Counted from the stretch's first letter, positions 48,172 to 62,562 are shown. The stretch is 64,000 nt of DNA from Escarpia spicata (GCA_963995525.1 OZ023217.1:7221070-7285069), one strand, 5' to 3'. Notes: generated by a model from the letters alone, not told the origin. Numbers and translations: made by a program.

Positions 48172-51100
48172 GCAACAGCTCAGGTTCATGAACTAGTTCC
48201 AACTAAGTACTGCTGTCTTTGTGTGAACATTCACAATGGATTGTCAAGTGCAAATGCAAGTGGATGTATATGGAAACAAAAACCCTGCACAGTGTTCAAT
48301 TTCTGTAGAAACACAAGAAACATACAGAAAACTACCATGTATGCTTTTAATTTTGAAATTAATTTGTTCAGAAGCTTTTTTAATTATTATAAAATTCAAA
48401 AACTATCTTACTACTAGCAACACTCCAGAGAGTGACACCAGGTAAACCACAAGCGATGCGAAAATGACAGCAATACCGAAATAACTTTACGACCACGCAA
48501 ACAACCAGAACTCAGCAATGAATGTCAAGAGAGCGACGAAACCGGCCAGATCTGGCATCTAGATCTTCACGAGCACTCCACTTAATATTTCATAAAGTGT
48601 AGGTTAAACAGTTGAGGACTCCTCCTTGGAGTAGCTCCTTGCTAGCGAATGCTCTGGCAAACATTTCATTCACTCATTCACTTCACAATGCACATAATTT
48701 GTGGATGGCACAAAACAATGGAGAATTTACTGACAATGGCCGAGTAAAGTTTGGGTGCACAGATCTGGTGATGAACGAGAACATAAACGGGATTTTCACA
48801 CCGAAACGTGCCAATGTTCATCAACACCACAGCATTGTTTATAACTCCCGTCTCCCTTTCAGATCTATGGCAATATATCAGCCAACTGTCACAAAGGTGA
48901 CCCGGAAACATTTACTTGTTTTGAATTGCCTATTGATCAAGTGGATAGCACTCAGGCTCCGGAACAGGTAGAGTGGGACAGTTATTGGCTATTTGTCACA
49001 ATCGGTCAACTGTGGTAAATGTCCCCCTTGACCATTCACACAGCAGGTGGCAGGTGACTCAATTCTCACTCTGACAGTTGCAACATGATACAGTGATTCT
49101 CTCAATAAATCTCTCAAACTCTGCATGATCAGTTCCTGACTGTATTAGTGCCAAACAAAAGTTGCTACTCGCCAAAACTATATTTTATTTACCGAGTACC
49201 AAACCAACGTTCGATGACCGGACTAAGGGGGGCACTATAACTTATTAGATACAAAGTGCTGAAACAGATAACAATAGGCACATTCTTATAGTGATGCCAC
49301 CATAATTTATGTTTTTTTGTTTTTAGCAATTAGTATCCACTCAATTAATAAAATCAAACCTTTTGAAGTTTCAACAATTATCCATTGTTAGAAAATATAA
49401 CATGTTAACGCCTACAGGTAGTAAAATACTAAATAAAATCTGTTAGTTCTGAAAGTGAGACATCCTTAAAACTATCACCCTGTCACTTGGGAGAATTTAA
49501 AATGACACTTGGCCATATTAACCAAGTTTAGACATGGCCAATTAAGCAGTGACCAGTCCACGTGTCACTGACAGATGGACATGGGCAGAGATGACACCTT
49601 GACCACTCCTGATGGATTGGTATAATTATTGATCAGCCAGCTGGTCAGCAGGAAGGTTACTACAAATTTCTAGCCCTCTCTGACTGACCATTATCTCTCC
49701 TTGTTCACCACTGCACAGACTATACCTTTTATTTCCATAACCTAGAAATAAAAATGCTAATTAATTTTAATCCAGGTTAACTTTAAACTTTGCCAAATGG
49801 TGAGAATATATGACCTGATGTAAATAATAAACATTGTTTATTCAAGATTTATAAATCTGATGAAATATACATGCCATCTTCCTAATGGCCACGAGATTTG
49901 TTCATAAATATTTCGTGTCATCATTACAATCCTGAATTAAGCCGAAGATTAGTGATTTTAACGAGGACCCGCTACCGAGCATGAACGTAAGAATGTTGAA
50001 ATAGGCACTGGGATATTTCTGGTTCTTACCCTTGACACTCAAGAGGGTAAGACCCTAGAACTGAACATTAATCACTTAATGACCAACTCACTCGGAATGC
50101 TGCCTTTACAACGAGCCCCTGTACACCAATGTTTGCCAAACAGAGGCACACCTACAAGCACTTAGAATGTAGGGATGTCTACCCTGTACTAATTAACCTG
50201 TCCTGGGGTGCCATGTAGCAAGCCCCCATACCCCATTATCATCATCATCACTCACCCCTGACTTGACCGGCTTGACCAATGGACAAGCACTCTACCCTTT
50301 CTTGACTGGTTCTTAACCATCCTCCCTCACACAAACATTACGCCCTCCAAAACAACCCCTTTCTGTGTCTATTTTTGACTTCGCCAGTAACCACAAATGG
50401 GGGAAAACATCCACCTTTTCATTTCATTGGGGGGAGCTAGGGGGATGACCAGAGGGGATTTTTGAGGGGATGTCCTACATTCATAATTTTGCTACCCCAC
50501 CGAGGCAATAAATCTTGCAGCTGGAGTGCCATCAAAATGCAGAAATATCAAATTTCCACAGCTTAGGCTGCCTGTGTAAGAAACAACATCTGGTCCAGTA
50601 ATTGCGCATTAAAAGTGCCATGTTTTATTATGCCTTTTACCCCACTTGCCTTTTTATTAATGGATGCCAATAACAGTATCAGATAAGACCCTGACCTAAA
50701 TAAACTTGTTTACCCTTCTTAAACACTGTACTGCCATGTTCCCTGTTCTCAGGAGTACCAGGAGATTTTTATCAATTCCGTCATGGTTTCAGGCAGTTGC
50801 ATCTGTCCGCCCTTTTTATAAGAACAGATGCATAATCTGTCAAATGTCTCCACAATACCGCCTACTTCACATGTCACTTAAATGACGTCCTATTGTAATT
50901 GTAAGTAGGAGACTCATCACTTTGTTTGAGAAACCAGCAAACCTGCACATGTGGTACACGATTTGAGAAAAAAGTACCACTTGAGTCTCTCTTGAGAGCC
51001 CCTTTTTAGCATCCTTATCTCTGCCAGGGTAGGCCAACTAATAGCACACCAGAGGCATAGAAATGGGAGACTTCTTTACAAGTTCTCAGTTGCACTAGCC

Positions 51101-51955
51101 TCCTATCTCTTGGCAAAGCACCACTGCAAACCGCTTATTTGGGATGAGAAAAGTAGTGGTTTGTGCATCATTAGGGCTGCCCAAAGATGCCCGATTACGA
51201 TGGCCTCTAGATTGTTATGGACAGTTTTTGTGATTCTATATTCATAAAAGATTTTCAAAATTTAACCTTTAATTAATGTTTTTATGATTTTATTATATTT
51301 TTATTTCAAAGTATTTAACTTTTCTTGTAATGATTACACCATAATTGTACTCGATTTACATTCTATTTGCAATAGTGCACATATGTATGCTACATTTAAC
51401 ATTTTAGACATAATTAGATTTTGTACATTGGTTTGAGCATTTTACTGTAAATTGCACTTCAATAAAAATATTATTATTATCTTGGCATTCGGAACTTAAT
51501 ACAGCGCGCCTTGCTGAGGTGGTCATTTGATAACTTTGTTGTCGGCCGCCAGTGACTCAGAAGGAGATTCTATAAATAAGAAGACATGAAATGACACCTG
51601 CACTGGCTGCTGTCACCAGCCACACCAACTTGTCACCAAGCACATGTTCCCAAGCTTTATGGTTCTCCCCCTTTCCTGTCTAAGCTTGTCAATTGTGCTG
51701 AAATAAACTGTCTGCTGGGGGAAAGAGGGAAGGACACTTTCAGGGGAGGTGTGGGACAGACACCTTAGAGGGGATACAGCCTGGGACACCTTTGCATTGC
51801 TTGAGGTGACAGATGCAGAATGTTTGCCCCAGATGGTGTCAAACTTAAAGAATGGACAAGACAGTGATGCCACATCAAAGCTTATAATAGTATTAGCTTT
51901 CCCCCTCCCGTGAGGAAACAAACCACGATGCCTTCTGGGAATGTTTCACCATACT
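48172..51955. other. Non-coding stretch
   Basis: A 9-bp inverted repeat (TCTTACCCT/AGGGTAAGA, 50024-50053) is the only distinct structure. No exon is recognised. Confidence 0.5.
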
Positions 51956-52075
51956 ATGTAAATAACTCTAAATAACTACTTTTGTGTTATTTCTCAAATG
52001 TATCGCCAATTGGATCAGAGGCCAATGGTCCAAGGAAATGAATAAAGTAGTTAGTGTATTAATAATATACACAAT
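51956..52075 (+). repeat. Dispersed repeat matching 22080-22250
   Basis: 'aaataactctaaataactac', 'gccaattgga', 'cagaggccaatggtcc' and 'gttagtgtattaat' occur in the same order as at 22080-22245. Confidence 0.7.
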
Positions 52076-52130
52076 ATATATATATTACATATATATAGCT
52101 AACTATATATATATATATATATAGTTAGCT
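52076..52130 (+). repeat. (TA)n tract with a 34-bp palindrome
   Basis: The (TA)n core is enclosed by AGCTAAC ... GTTAGCT (52097-52130), making a long perfect inverted repeat. Confidence 0.92.
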
Positions 52131-52256
52131 GTTGTCTAAGACGACAGTAAAGATGGAGATGATGTTAAGAAAACTATCCAAAGTGCAGCCATGTTAGAAC
52201 CATCAATAGTGGGAGAAAATGCCTGGGTGGGAGGGTGGAACAAATTAAGTTGTGTC

Positions 52257-52270
52257 CCCCCCCCCCCCCA
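52257..52270 (+). repeat. Poly-C run
   Basis: About 13 consecutive C followed by ACCCC. Confidence 0.9.
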
Positions 52271-55200
52271 CCCCACAAGGTATCAAGAGGAAAAAACAGT
52301 GCTCTGCAGTTATCGCTGCCATAGACAATGGTCATTAAATTTTCAGTTAAGTACCCTAACGCACCTTAACAAAGGCAATGAAATCAGGTAACATGTTCCC
52401 TGCACGCTATGAACCTCAAAAGAAACTGGTCACTGGTGTGGTATGTCAGTATGACAAGACTTCAAAGCATGACAAGAGGTTGGTATCAGTGGGCTGACAG
52501 ACCCCTGTCATTCTGACCCAGTCAGTGAGTATAGAGACCTGCACCTGTGGAATGCTGGTTCTGGCCTCCATGCCTGTGGAGACTCTGGTAGCCCTTAAAT
52601 ATGACTGCTCCCAAAACCAACATGCTTACATACACTTCATATGTCTGGCATTCTGTGTGTTCATAAGATACTCACCCGGGACCTGTCTTGATGATTTCAG
52701 TATGTTACAGTTGTGTATTTTATGATATTCGTTATAAAGCACTGATAGTGATTTGGTAGTCTAGCCATTAATGATTAGGAAGAGATTACTAGATTTTGCA
52801 GCCAACACAACTAAGTTAGAGGCAACTTTGCTGAGCATATAATTTATGTATCTAGAAAGAATGATGCTAAAAAGCATTTATCTTAGATGGGAATATAAGA
52901 CAAGGGTTCATTCCGCCTTAATATTTATACAGTGGAAGCTATGGAAATTTGTGGAAAACTTTTCACCTGTAATAGCAACATTTTGTATAATCTCCATTCA
53001 TGTTCATTCCAAGTTATTTCGTTCAAAGAGTTTTCCACAAACTGCATGTTTGTTTCTATTTTCAAAGTTGGCATGAAGATGTAGATATGCAACAGCTTAG
53101 CAGAAAGAAAGTATTAGTCTGCATCTACAAACGATAATATATACAAACGACCAGTACGGAAATAAACACACCAGCTAAGCTGTCATGCCGAGATGATTCA
53201 GAAGGCACAAGTCGGGGTCATTTTTTCTCAAGGATGCATCTGATCTGTTTACACCATAATTGTATGTCGCTGGCTCTACACTCTACGGCCTATACAGGAC
53301 AACTGCGTAATTTACTGAAGGCGGAAATACATGAGTGCCTTGGTTCCTGGAGTACCTACGCATTAAATACTGTCAAACGGATATATATCAGATTTTGCCC
53401 TGAAACCTGTTATATTTTTAGTCTATTTCTTGGTTTATGATGAACAATATTTTATCAACTGGTTAAGATGAGCTGTGAACTTGTGAATGGTAGAACTGAA
53501 ATAATACTGATAAAGGACCCACTCAGCCTGGGCTGTCTTTCTCAAATTCCCCCTGCTAAACTACCAAACTGACATCACCCTGATTACACAAATGATCAGT
53601 CACCCTCCTCCCACCCCAATTCACTGGGGTGACTACATTAGCCCCCACAAAACTGCTCTGGGGCAACATAAAGGTTGTTGAATGTGGGATGAATTGATAT
53701 CCCAGGCCACTTAAGCAAGAAGGCAACCATTACACAAAGCTACCCAGTCGCCCCCCCCCCCCCCCCCACTGGTCACCATAGCTACTATAACTGACCAAAT
53801 GACCAGTGTCCACCAGACCTGAAAAAATGGGCAGTGGTCAAGGGGAGAATCCCTGGACACTGTTGGGTAAACACTTGAAAGACCAATGCAATTTGCCAGC
53901 ACATGCTTTTAATTAAACCCTGGTTGCCCTGCAGAAGGGTATCTGACTGGCGGCAGGGCTACTGCACCATTTCACACAACTGGACACTGGTTAAGCACTA
54001 GCACCACTGCCCATGAGGTCTCTATTAAGATCATGATTAGCCCATTCCACCTGTAATAATAATAATCCTCTAAGGTGAAGGGTCATAGCAAGAGACTGTC
54101 CACCCAGAGCGCTAGGGTTCGGTCTACCTCCTGTGGTTTGAAATGTGGGCAATTTCATTCACTCACACTTTTATGTGACTTTTGGAAGAAACTAAAACTT
54201 CTACCTGGTCTGTGTGTCGTGGGAATAAAAGATCCCACATTGGAAAGGAGGGGAGGGGAGTAAATATGTAACTTTCTTTGTCCCTGAAGAGGTTAACACT
54301 GATGCTGGTCTTTGATTTGTTGTATTCCCCTGTTTCCTGTTCCACTGCTGTATCCATTTCCTCATTCCCCAGTATCCCAATCCTGCTGGTATTATAAGCA
54401 CTATTTTTAAAATAACAAAACCACATTGTCAGTGGCAAAATTCAAATTTATCACCGACATAGTCACATTCAAACAAGACCATAATGGCAGGTATATACAT
54501 TTCCGAGGGCTTATTAAACATGACTCATTGTAATTCATCGGATCAGGATCAGTGCCGCATTTCCTGTATCCGAATGCGATACACTATATGTGGCTGAGCA
54601 TAATTGGCAGCACATACCAGCTAAACAGTCAATTATCTATCCACAATTGGTCAACTTTGGCAACAGTTACGTAGCTCTTATCTTACGAAACACATCCGAC
54701 TAACGGGCCATTGTACACCATCCTGGAAATAGTAGCACCTCAATTGTGTAGTTCTTCTAAAAATACACTGTTGTTTTCACTTGTTTTACAAAAGTGCTCT
54801 TTCTACTTTGTTAACTTAATATGATAAACTACTATTAAATTGTTGATTCAGTCTGGATTCGTCAAAACAAATTTTCTATTAGACATTTGACATTTCTTTA
54901 TGTACCAACTAATCTCATGTGAAACTGCCAAAGTTTTTCCATTTTATTTATCCAAATATATTTTTAACTATCAGTTGTTGGCGTGAGCCTAATCATTGTC
55001 TAGCTGACTCAAACCTATCTGACGGACATATTTAAATTTGTATCCTTCAGACACACTGTTACGGCGAAGATTGTTATTTACCAGCGGAAGTTGTCTTGAC
55101 AATAAAGGTCACCGGAATAGTGAATATAATTACCAGAATTGTCAGATGAACTCAAATCGCTGCCATGATTCCATTAGATGTGCACACTATTGATTCTCAT

Positions 55201-58200
55201 TCCAAGGGATAGAATCTGCCTTGTCAAGGATGGAAGACAGAATGACCAGCTTCGATACTATCAAATGTAGCAAAAATTCTTTATGGCTAAGACAACTAGA
55301 ACATGATAAATTCTAAGATTTGTTCCAGGATAGAAATGTACCAAAAATATACAAACAAGTGAGAAATTATTATTTATATTTTTGCACACTCTAAACCTGT
55401 TCTAGTGGCGGTTGCATATATAAGTTCACAATGTTAAAAAAACATAGCATTATGAGTTTGATTGTCACCATGTATCGCAGGGAAAATAAATTACAACAAT
55501 GGTGCCAGCTATTGAAAAGAACATGAATTAACGCACACATTGTCCACATCAGAAGCGGGCAGCATGGTAAGTGATATCTTTGCATCAATGTCAAAACAGC
55601 TGAATCTGACAGATATCGGCTGTGCTTTTGGAATCCATTTTAGATCACTCAAACCCTTAACTCCCGCACCACAGTGTTGCAGGTGGATAGTGATTTGAAC
55701 CAAATATGAAAACCATATTATTAGGACTTTTACCAAATTATGAGACCAAGTACGCACAGTGAATGTACATGTACCTAGGCAGTGCTAACAGACCCTGTCA
55801 GCCAATATGACACAGCTGGTTTTGGTGGTCTCAGTGTTTTTATCAGGCGCTTTATCAGCAATCAGTCTACAGGATACAATCAGCCAGACTGGTGCCCTGA
55901 CCCAACTGCCACTGGGTACCTCTGTTGCTAGGCAACCACTGGGAGTCAGGCCACATTCAATGGCCATCGACCAGGCTTCGAACTTGCACATTACAAGGTG
56001 CACTTTCTAGGAGCACTGTGCACAGGTATCTCTACAGGTAAATCGACCTGGAGCGAAGCACCAGATTGTTCTTTTTCAACCCACCTGTATAGCACACCTG
56101 AGGACCCCCCAAAGTTCCCACACATGTCCTCTTTTAAGGTGTCTAGATTTATTCCAATTAACCGCATTCCTCCATCAATCCTTCCTGTCAATACATTGCC
56201 TTAAGTTAAGGTCTTCCCCTAATTCATCCCTTACGGTTGCTTCCTATCCAGGTAATCGCAATCTCCTTGCCCATTCTTATAACTAGGTCATAAAATATTC
56301 TAACAATTTCCAATGCATTATCATTAGCTCTCCCCTCCATAAATTACAATGTTTTTCAGTTTTCAACTATGGATCATACCTAATAAAATAATTTTCTACT
56401 CACCTAAGGATTTGTAATATATCCTACAGTATGACGTTTAACAGGTGTTTTATTCTACCACACACCAATAAAACACCCCTCCACAATTGGGGGTGTTCAT
56501 ATTTCAACTTAACCAGGCCACTAGTCTTGGCCCTGCACCTACATTCTTTGGTGACATTCTTAAGTTTATCTATAGAGATCACTCACCCAATGTAAATTCT
56601 GACAGATGTGCCAGATATTCTGTTTTACCCGGTGCATATTGGCCTCAAACCAGCCGACATTCTGCAATGTTGTTTCACCAGGACCGAGTTCCTCTACACC
56701 TGTCCTATGTGATACTAATACAGTTAGTTCATTCAAACAATGAAACCAGCAATGTAGAAACCCTCACAAGAGACGCAACACACAAAAACAAAGACGGAAA
56801 GACCGACTGAAAACAGAGATGGATGGAGTCACTGCTCTACTGTAAGGACATGTCTTAGTGTTCTTAGAGAGTATGAAGACCTACCATTGTTTCAATTCAA
56901 GATAAACACTTTCAAATGCTTCCATGCCGTTCTGAAGAATAAAACAACATACACTTGACCGATTCAGCCACACAACAGCCACGCCTGTTCTTTGGTCTCT
57001 TTAGTACAAATCAGCTGCTAGTTGCAATAGTCGAACCACTTCAAAACCACCAGGTGGAAGGACGATAAAGACTGTATTAAATTCTGCAGTTCATTGCATT
57101 CCAATGTCTGTCAGCATGGGGAGTTGTTCGCTGGAAAGCAAGAGCCGTTGTTATGCGGATTCCCCCAAGAGCCATTGTTGTCAGTAGTGAAACAGACCAA
57201 GCCCCCTGGTTTGGTCCTGTCACTTGGTACATGTCTCTAAAACCACCCTGAAGGCACCATGGAGGGTAACCGGAGACACAACCACAAGAAGACAAACAGA
57301 CTGGACAGTGCAGTAGAGGAACGGACAAACCGGTCAAGCATACCAGGCTAGTGTAACCTCTCGGTGAACATGGCTCCTGTAGGACTATCCTGATCTAGGG
57401 ATAAAGTGGAATTTATTCCTGGTTGCGCCCTGTGATTTTCCAAGCTAAATGCTGTATGTCCCCAGGCCCTGTTAGCCCTGGGATCACTTAAGGGAGAAGC
57501 TCCCATGGAAGATGTTGTAACTATCCCCCAAGAGCCCATTTCCCCACCCACAGGGAGAGAACAAAACATGACACCCTCAGAGCTACTGCCTCCAGCCCCG
57601 AAATCCCACATTTGGGAAATATCTGTCTTGGGCAACTTTCCAGGTGGTGCTGGAAACCAGGGGTCATATCACCAATTTAATAAGCCCATACAAAAATCTA
57701 TTTTTAATCAGAATCAGTAACAAGTTACATAAGGGGCTTTTTAAAAAAGCCTCTGATATCACAGAGGACACTATTTCCGTGACACACCGACAAAATTACC
57801 CCAGTGGTGCACCCTGGTGTCGACAGCTTTCAGTACACAAGATCACTGTTAAGGAGCGAAATTGATTTTAATGAGCAAAATCGAGCTTATGAGCTCATAA
57901 TATTAGTGAAACAATCCCTATGGTCTCAAGTCAGGGCAATGGACACTTGGACAAGACGTCGCCACAGTATTACGATCTCCCTCTCCTTGGACGCACACAC
58001 TGACAACACACAGTGATAACCCAATTCCGTGACTTCGAACCCTTCAACAGTTTTTACCGAACTCGGATCAGTGGGAAACTGGCGCTGTTGCAGTGAAACC
58101 ATCAGCTGTCTCAACAGATAGTTTTTAAAAGTAGTCTGACTCCTGTATCAGGGATGTGTATCGAGCTAAGTCGCATCCTTGCCAAATTGATGAGATGCTT

Positions 58201-60053
58201 CCCGTCGAGGATGGCTGTAGCCGATTTAGAAATGTCAGTTTTCTGATGGTAGTTCACAGTAGGGTTGGCACAGATTCAACACCGCTGTCATGGTATGGTC
58301 TCCTTCAAACAGGAAATTTCCGACCAGCCGGCTTGGATTGTAGGACATTTTGCGCATGTGTGAATTATATTAAAATATTTACAATTGTGCCTTATTTACT
58401 TCCCATTCATGTAATTTTCAGGGAAGTAAGCACCAGATGTCTGTTCAGTTTTAGAACTGTTCCTAATGCAAATCCATGAAACATATTTTATTTCCTTTGT
58501 TTTAAGTTCACCATAAATGGACTGCTTCAAAAACATTACACCGCTACAGTTATAGGATTTTATTTAAACCCAACGCATGTTCAAATCATTAAAATATATT
58601 CCTAATTAAAAATCTTTAAAACATAATTTTACATTGGTTTTCAGCTTCTGTATTACTGCAAACATCACCCTGCTGCAAACCTGGCGTTTTATTTAAAACA
58701 GTGCGGTAATCATTAAAACAATATGCAATGAGCCACCCAGGAATCATGCCAGCTCATTCGGCATTGTCTAGGCTTCTTGGCACTGTACTAGACCACAACT
58801 AGATGGGGTCTGACTGGCCCAGCTGAATATGATGTCTGGCCAAAGCATACAAGTACACTGCACTCGTGGCAAGGATAACAACTGGTGCTACGAGACAGTT
58901 CCGATGTATGGAGGCATGTAAATGTTCGACCAGCCTGCTTGTGTCACATGACAGAGGAGTGCCAGTCCAAAATGATCCTGAATGTGGGCGGACATCGCTT
59001 GTAACGTACATGTACGTCTTATTTGGACACAATGATGAAGCAATAGCAGAGAGATAATCGTGTGTGACTCTCGGAGTTATATAGGACATAAATTAGCTCT
59101 CATTCAAAGGTATATCTACCCGGTATTGATTATAAACAGAACAAGAAAATCAATAAAAATGTGATTGTACAATGTTGTAGGAATAGGATCATGTTCTCTA
59201 CTTTACGTCTCATCCTATTTACATTTGAAATCACGATTAGATTCAAATACAATTATCAGCTACAAAGCATCACATTATACCAGTTCAATTACAATATCAC
59301 TTTTAAAATGTCAGTTACGATTACAGCGCTTCAATTCAAAAAACGGTTTCATTTCAATTATGGTGTTTAAAAAATACCAATTACAATGATGGCGCTTAAA
59401 AATTATACTTTCAATTACAGCATTTCAAATTTAAATTTACTATGAGCATTACACAATGGACCAGCTGTATGCTTGCTCAGTTTTAGACAGCAATTCCAGT
59501 GAATTCATTCTTACGATTACAATTGAACCCAACCCTGACCAGGTCCAATTTAGGGTACCTTCTCAAATCCTTGTTGGCCACAGGGACCCATAAAACTAAT
59601 TTCAACATACTGCGTTATTTCAGACCATGGAGCTCTTTAGGTATCTCTGTGTCATGTACGTGTCTGAAGTTGCCACAGAAACACCTCCACATTCCAAACC
59701 AATGCTGCCCACAGTGAATCCAGGTTGTTCCCGACTGTGAATGTAGATTATTTAGACATACAGGCATGTAACCTTCTGGTGACTAACTAGAGTCTGGTCT
59801 TGCGAGTTTCCATGAGGTCAAGCCTTGTATGCCACTGTACCAGAAAACAAGAAGTCTGCCATGGCTTGGTCATGGCGTTGGCGATGGAGATATATCTGCC
59901 TCAACAGAGGAGAATGTCCCAGCTCAGTAGGAGGGGTGTAACAAAACATCCAACTATCAATTGATGCATCATGATAGTTGGTTGGTGTAAAGTTTGTGTA
60001 CTATTGAGTACATCGATAATTAATTCAACCATCGACAGTTATCGTTGATGTTA
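52271..60053. other. Non-coding stretch
   Basis: Includes a poly-C run at 53751-53768. The open frames at 55807-56010 (plus) and 55757-55509 (minus) begin with hydrophobic segments but have no convincing donor or domain. Otherwise nothing is recognised. Confidence 0.5.
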
Positions 60054-60237
60054 CAGTTGAACGTCGCTTTATGGTCACCTCATTAATACAGCCACCTTGC
60101 AAATAAGGTCACCCTAGGACAATCCCAAATGACCACAAACAGTAAAGTATAGGAAATTAGTCCTGCTAATGAGATCACCTCCATATTCAGGTCACTTGCC
60201 CAGTCCCGAGGGTGACCTTAATAGTGAGGGTTCACTG
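60054..60237 (+). mobile_element. Complete 184-bp MITE with TA target duplication
   Basis: The element starts CAGTTGAACGTCGCTTTATG and ends GTGAGGGTTCACTG. The ends form imperfect inverted repeats of about 28 bp (CAGTxGAAC...GGTCACC). TA lies on both sides (60052-60053 and 60238-60239), as in Tc1/mariner-type insertions. It is the most complete of four related copies in the window. Confidence 0.85.
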
Positions 60238-62489
60238 TACACATAATTATCGATACTAATAGTTAGCAAACAGATCAGCAGGGCTACCTGTGCCATAGAA
60301 AAACGATGTCCATAAACATGATTTTTCAAATTCACTTTGTAATTTTACATATTTGCCGAAATAGTACATCATCACAAACACATATATTTCACATCTGTGG
60401 CAGAAGTTGCAAGCATGCCAGTGTTTACTGGGAGCTTGTCTAAGTATAAAAACATGCAAGCATTTGTTATCGAAAAACCACTGGTGAATACATCTTAAAC
60501 ATACCTCTCTGCCACACAGACAGACTCTATTATCAATCATGAACAATGCTGACTCTGTTTGGAGCTAAGACATCTTGCACCAAATGTTTATTTTGTAAAG
60601 TACATGGCCACCCGCCCATCTATCAGTGCACATGAACATGTATACCATGAGGCATTCATTCACTGATCATGGCAAGCTCCTGAATCCCCCCTTGCAGGAA
60701 CCCTTAAAAATTACCACCAACATGTATTTACAGATTTTTTTCTTTCCACACACAAGAGCAATCTCAGAGGGATCAAATACATTATTTAATCAAATATACA
60801 CAAGTTGCATATTATAAATAAAACAATAAAAACTAGACCTGTATTATAAACTTTTGCACACATATATCCATTTATTAATATTTCAGATCCTAATAACGTG
60901 TATGTTCAAACAAGTCAAAATTCAAATACATTAAATACAAGTTGAACACTGTATTTTATGATTTCAAATACACCAGATTTGAACATCAAATACAAAAACT
61001 GTCTTCTGGAGAACAAATATATATATTTGCCAAATCAAAATACATATTTCACTGGAACACCACTGCACAGGAGTACTGTGCAGCCAGAGCATTGGTTGAC
61101 CATTATCTGGACAAAGTTAATCAGACTTATGACCAGCCAGTAGACCTCCTGCTGATAAGATAAGGAAGTTCCACTACTAGTAGTGAGTGAGCTAGACAAG
61201 GAATGTCACCAGGCTAGAGGACCCCAGCCAGTCACATTTGTACAATCAGCAGTTGATACCAGTGTCACCAGGGTGCCCACATGGCTAAATGAGCATGTGA
61301 CTGTCTTACAGAACTGTCAGCTGATCCACAACATAAACATGTTTCACACACACATATTAAGGTATTTGTTAGCATAAAATGGACTCTGTAAAGCAGTGAA
61401 CGTTAGTATTATTACTACAAGCGGTTTTCCGATATCTTCATTTGTGGTTTTGACAATTAATTCCCAGGTTGAAATTGACTGGTCTTTAACCAGCAATGTT
61501 CATAGTTGAAATTTACCACACAATTTTGTCATTAATACATATTCCAGTCCAATTGGCATATAATTAAATAAAAAATTCTATAAAAAAACAGTGATCAAAG
61601 TAAACAAAATATTTACATTTTCTAGTAAGATGCATCTAATGAAATACCTACAAGTATAAACAGCATACATACAGTGGTTTCTCGCAGTAAGAAAAAAAAT
61701 AGCAGTTATTCTACAACTGTATGAACGTTTTCACTTCTCATGTATCCACAATTATAGGATGCTATCAAAATGACTCATTTACATTGCAGCACTCAGACCC
61801 AGCCAGGCAGGCAAACGACCATACGGGGCAAATGCAGCTTCATCACACCTCTCTACACCCAAAGTGTAACTGTATCCAATTCGATACAGTTGGCGCCATA
61901 CAGGATTTCCTCAATGGCCACCTGTTATGAATAGCAGGCACTAAAGTGTGCTGTGGAGTCACAATACAATACCCATCTCCCGTTTCAAATGTTACTATTC
62001 CAGAGTGCAACGCTTCCGGTTTTTTTATGCCTGGGCATTATCGAAAAAACATTCTGCTGATATGAGAACACCCTGGCACAATGGCACCACTTTGTCATTC
62101 CATTGTCATTAAAAGCAGACCACAATTTGTGTTTGCATTTGAAATTGCACCACAAGGATACAAAAGCACTGATATTTAAGTACATAGAATGTACTAGTTC
62201 TAGATTATAATTTGTAACGCTGCATAGTCCATGGAATTTTTAAATAAAATCTAAACTGTTGGTACTAATTCACAGGAAATATACAGTGCAAACGATAGGG
62301 ATGTGACATGTTGACTGAGCTTTTACAACTGACACAGCAACAGATCTGGAACTAACTTGACAATTTAACAATAACAAGTTATCGCAGTTATATAACCTAG
62401 ACAGATTGTTCAATTTATGTAAATCATACCACATTCACTGCCAGTGTTTCTGTTGTTATTCTAATCATGTTGGCACTTAGAATACTCAC
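60238..62489. other. Non-coding stretch
   Basis: AT-rich, with small open frames without domains. Leads into the candidate first exon's donor at 62489. Confidence 0.5.
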
Positions 62490-62562
62490 TGGCCAGTACA
62501 CTGAGAGTCCACACTGCTACCCCCACCCAGCACCCCACCAGGGCAAAGAAAACATGACACAC
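62490..62562 (-). CDS. Candidate signal-peptide exon of the IgSF receptor (no ATG)
   Basis: Before a perfect GTGAGT donor at 62489-62484 the minus strand has an open frame encoding VFFALVGCWVGVAV, then WTLSVLA, a convincing signal-peptide core with an A-x-A-like end. It ends in phase 1 with base A; joined to TA of the first Ig exon this gives ATA (Ile) followed by SLSLGNK, exactly the required phase. The problem is the start. The frame is closed by TGA at 62565-62563, and the first sense codon after it is GTG, with no in-frame ATG. An ATG at 62556 is out of frame. Either a base differs in this copy, a non-AUG start is used, a 5' exon joins here, or the match is coincidental. Confidence 0.33.

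Noticed and set aside
48079..48417. Open frame with a repeated LLSYCPTV leader
   Set aside because: The apparent hydrophobic leader is the translation of the TCCTACTG octamer array; the rest begins in a MITE end.
55509..55757. Minus-strand frame with hydrophobic N-terminus as alternative first exon of the receptor
   Set aside because: The only phase-fitting donor (GTGCGG) is weak; the segment at 62490 has a far better donor.
55807..56010. Plus-strand frame starting MTQLVLVVSVFLSGALSA
   Set aside because: The leader looks like a signal peptide, but the rest has no domain and no donor of good quality follows it; isolated in a non-coding stretch.
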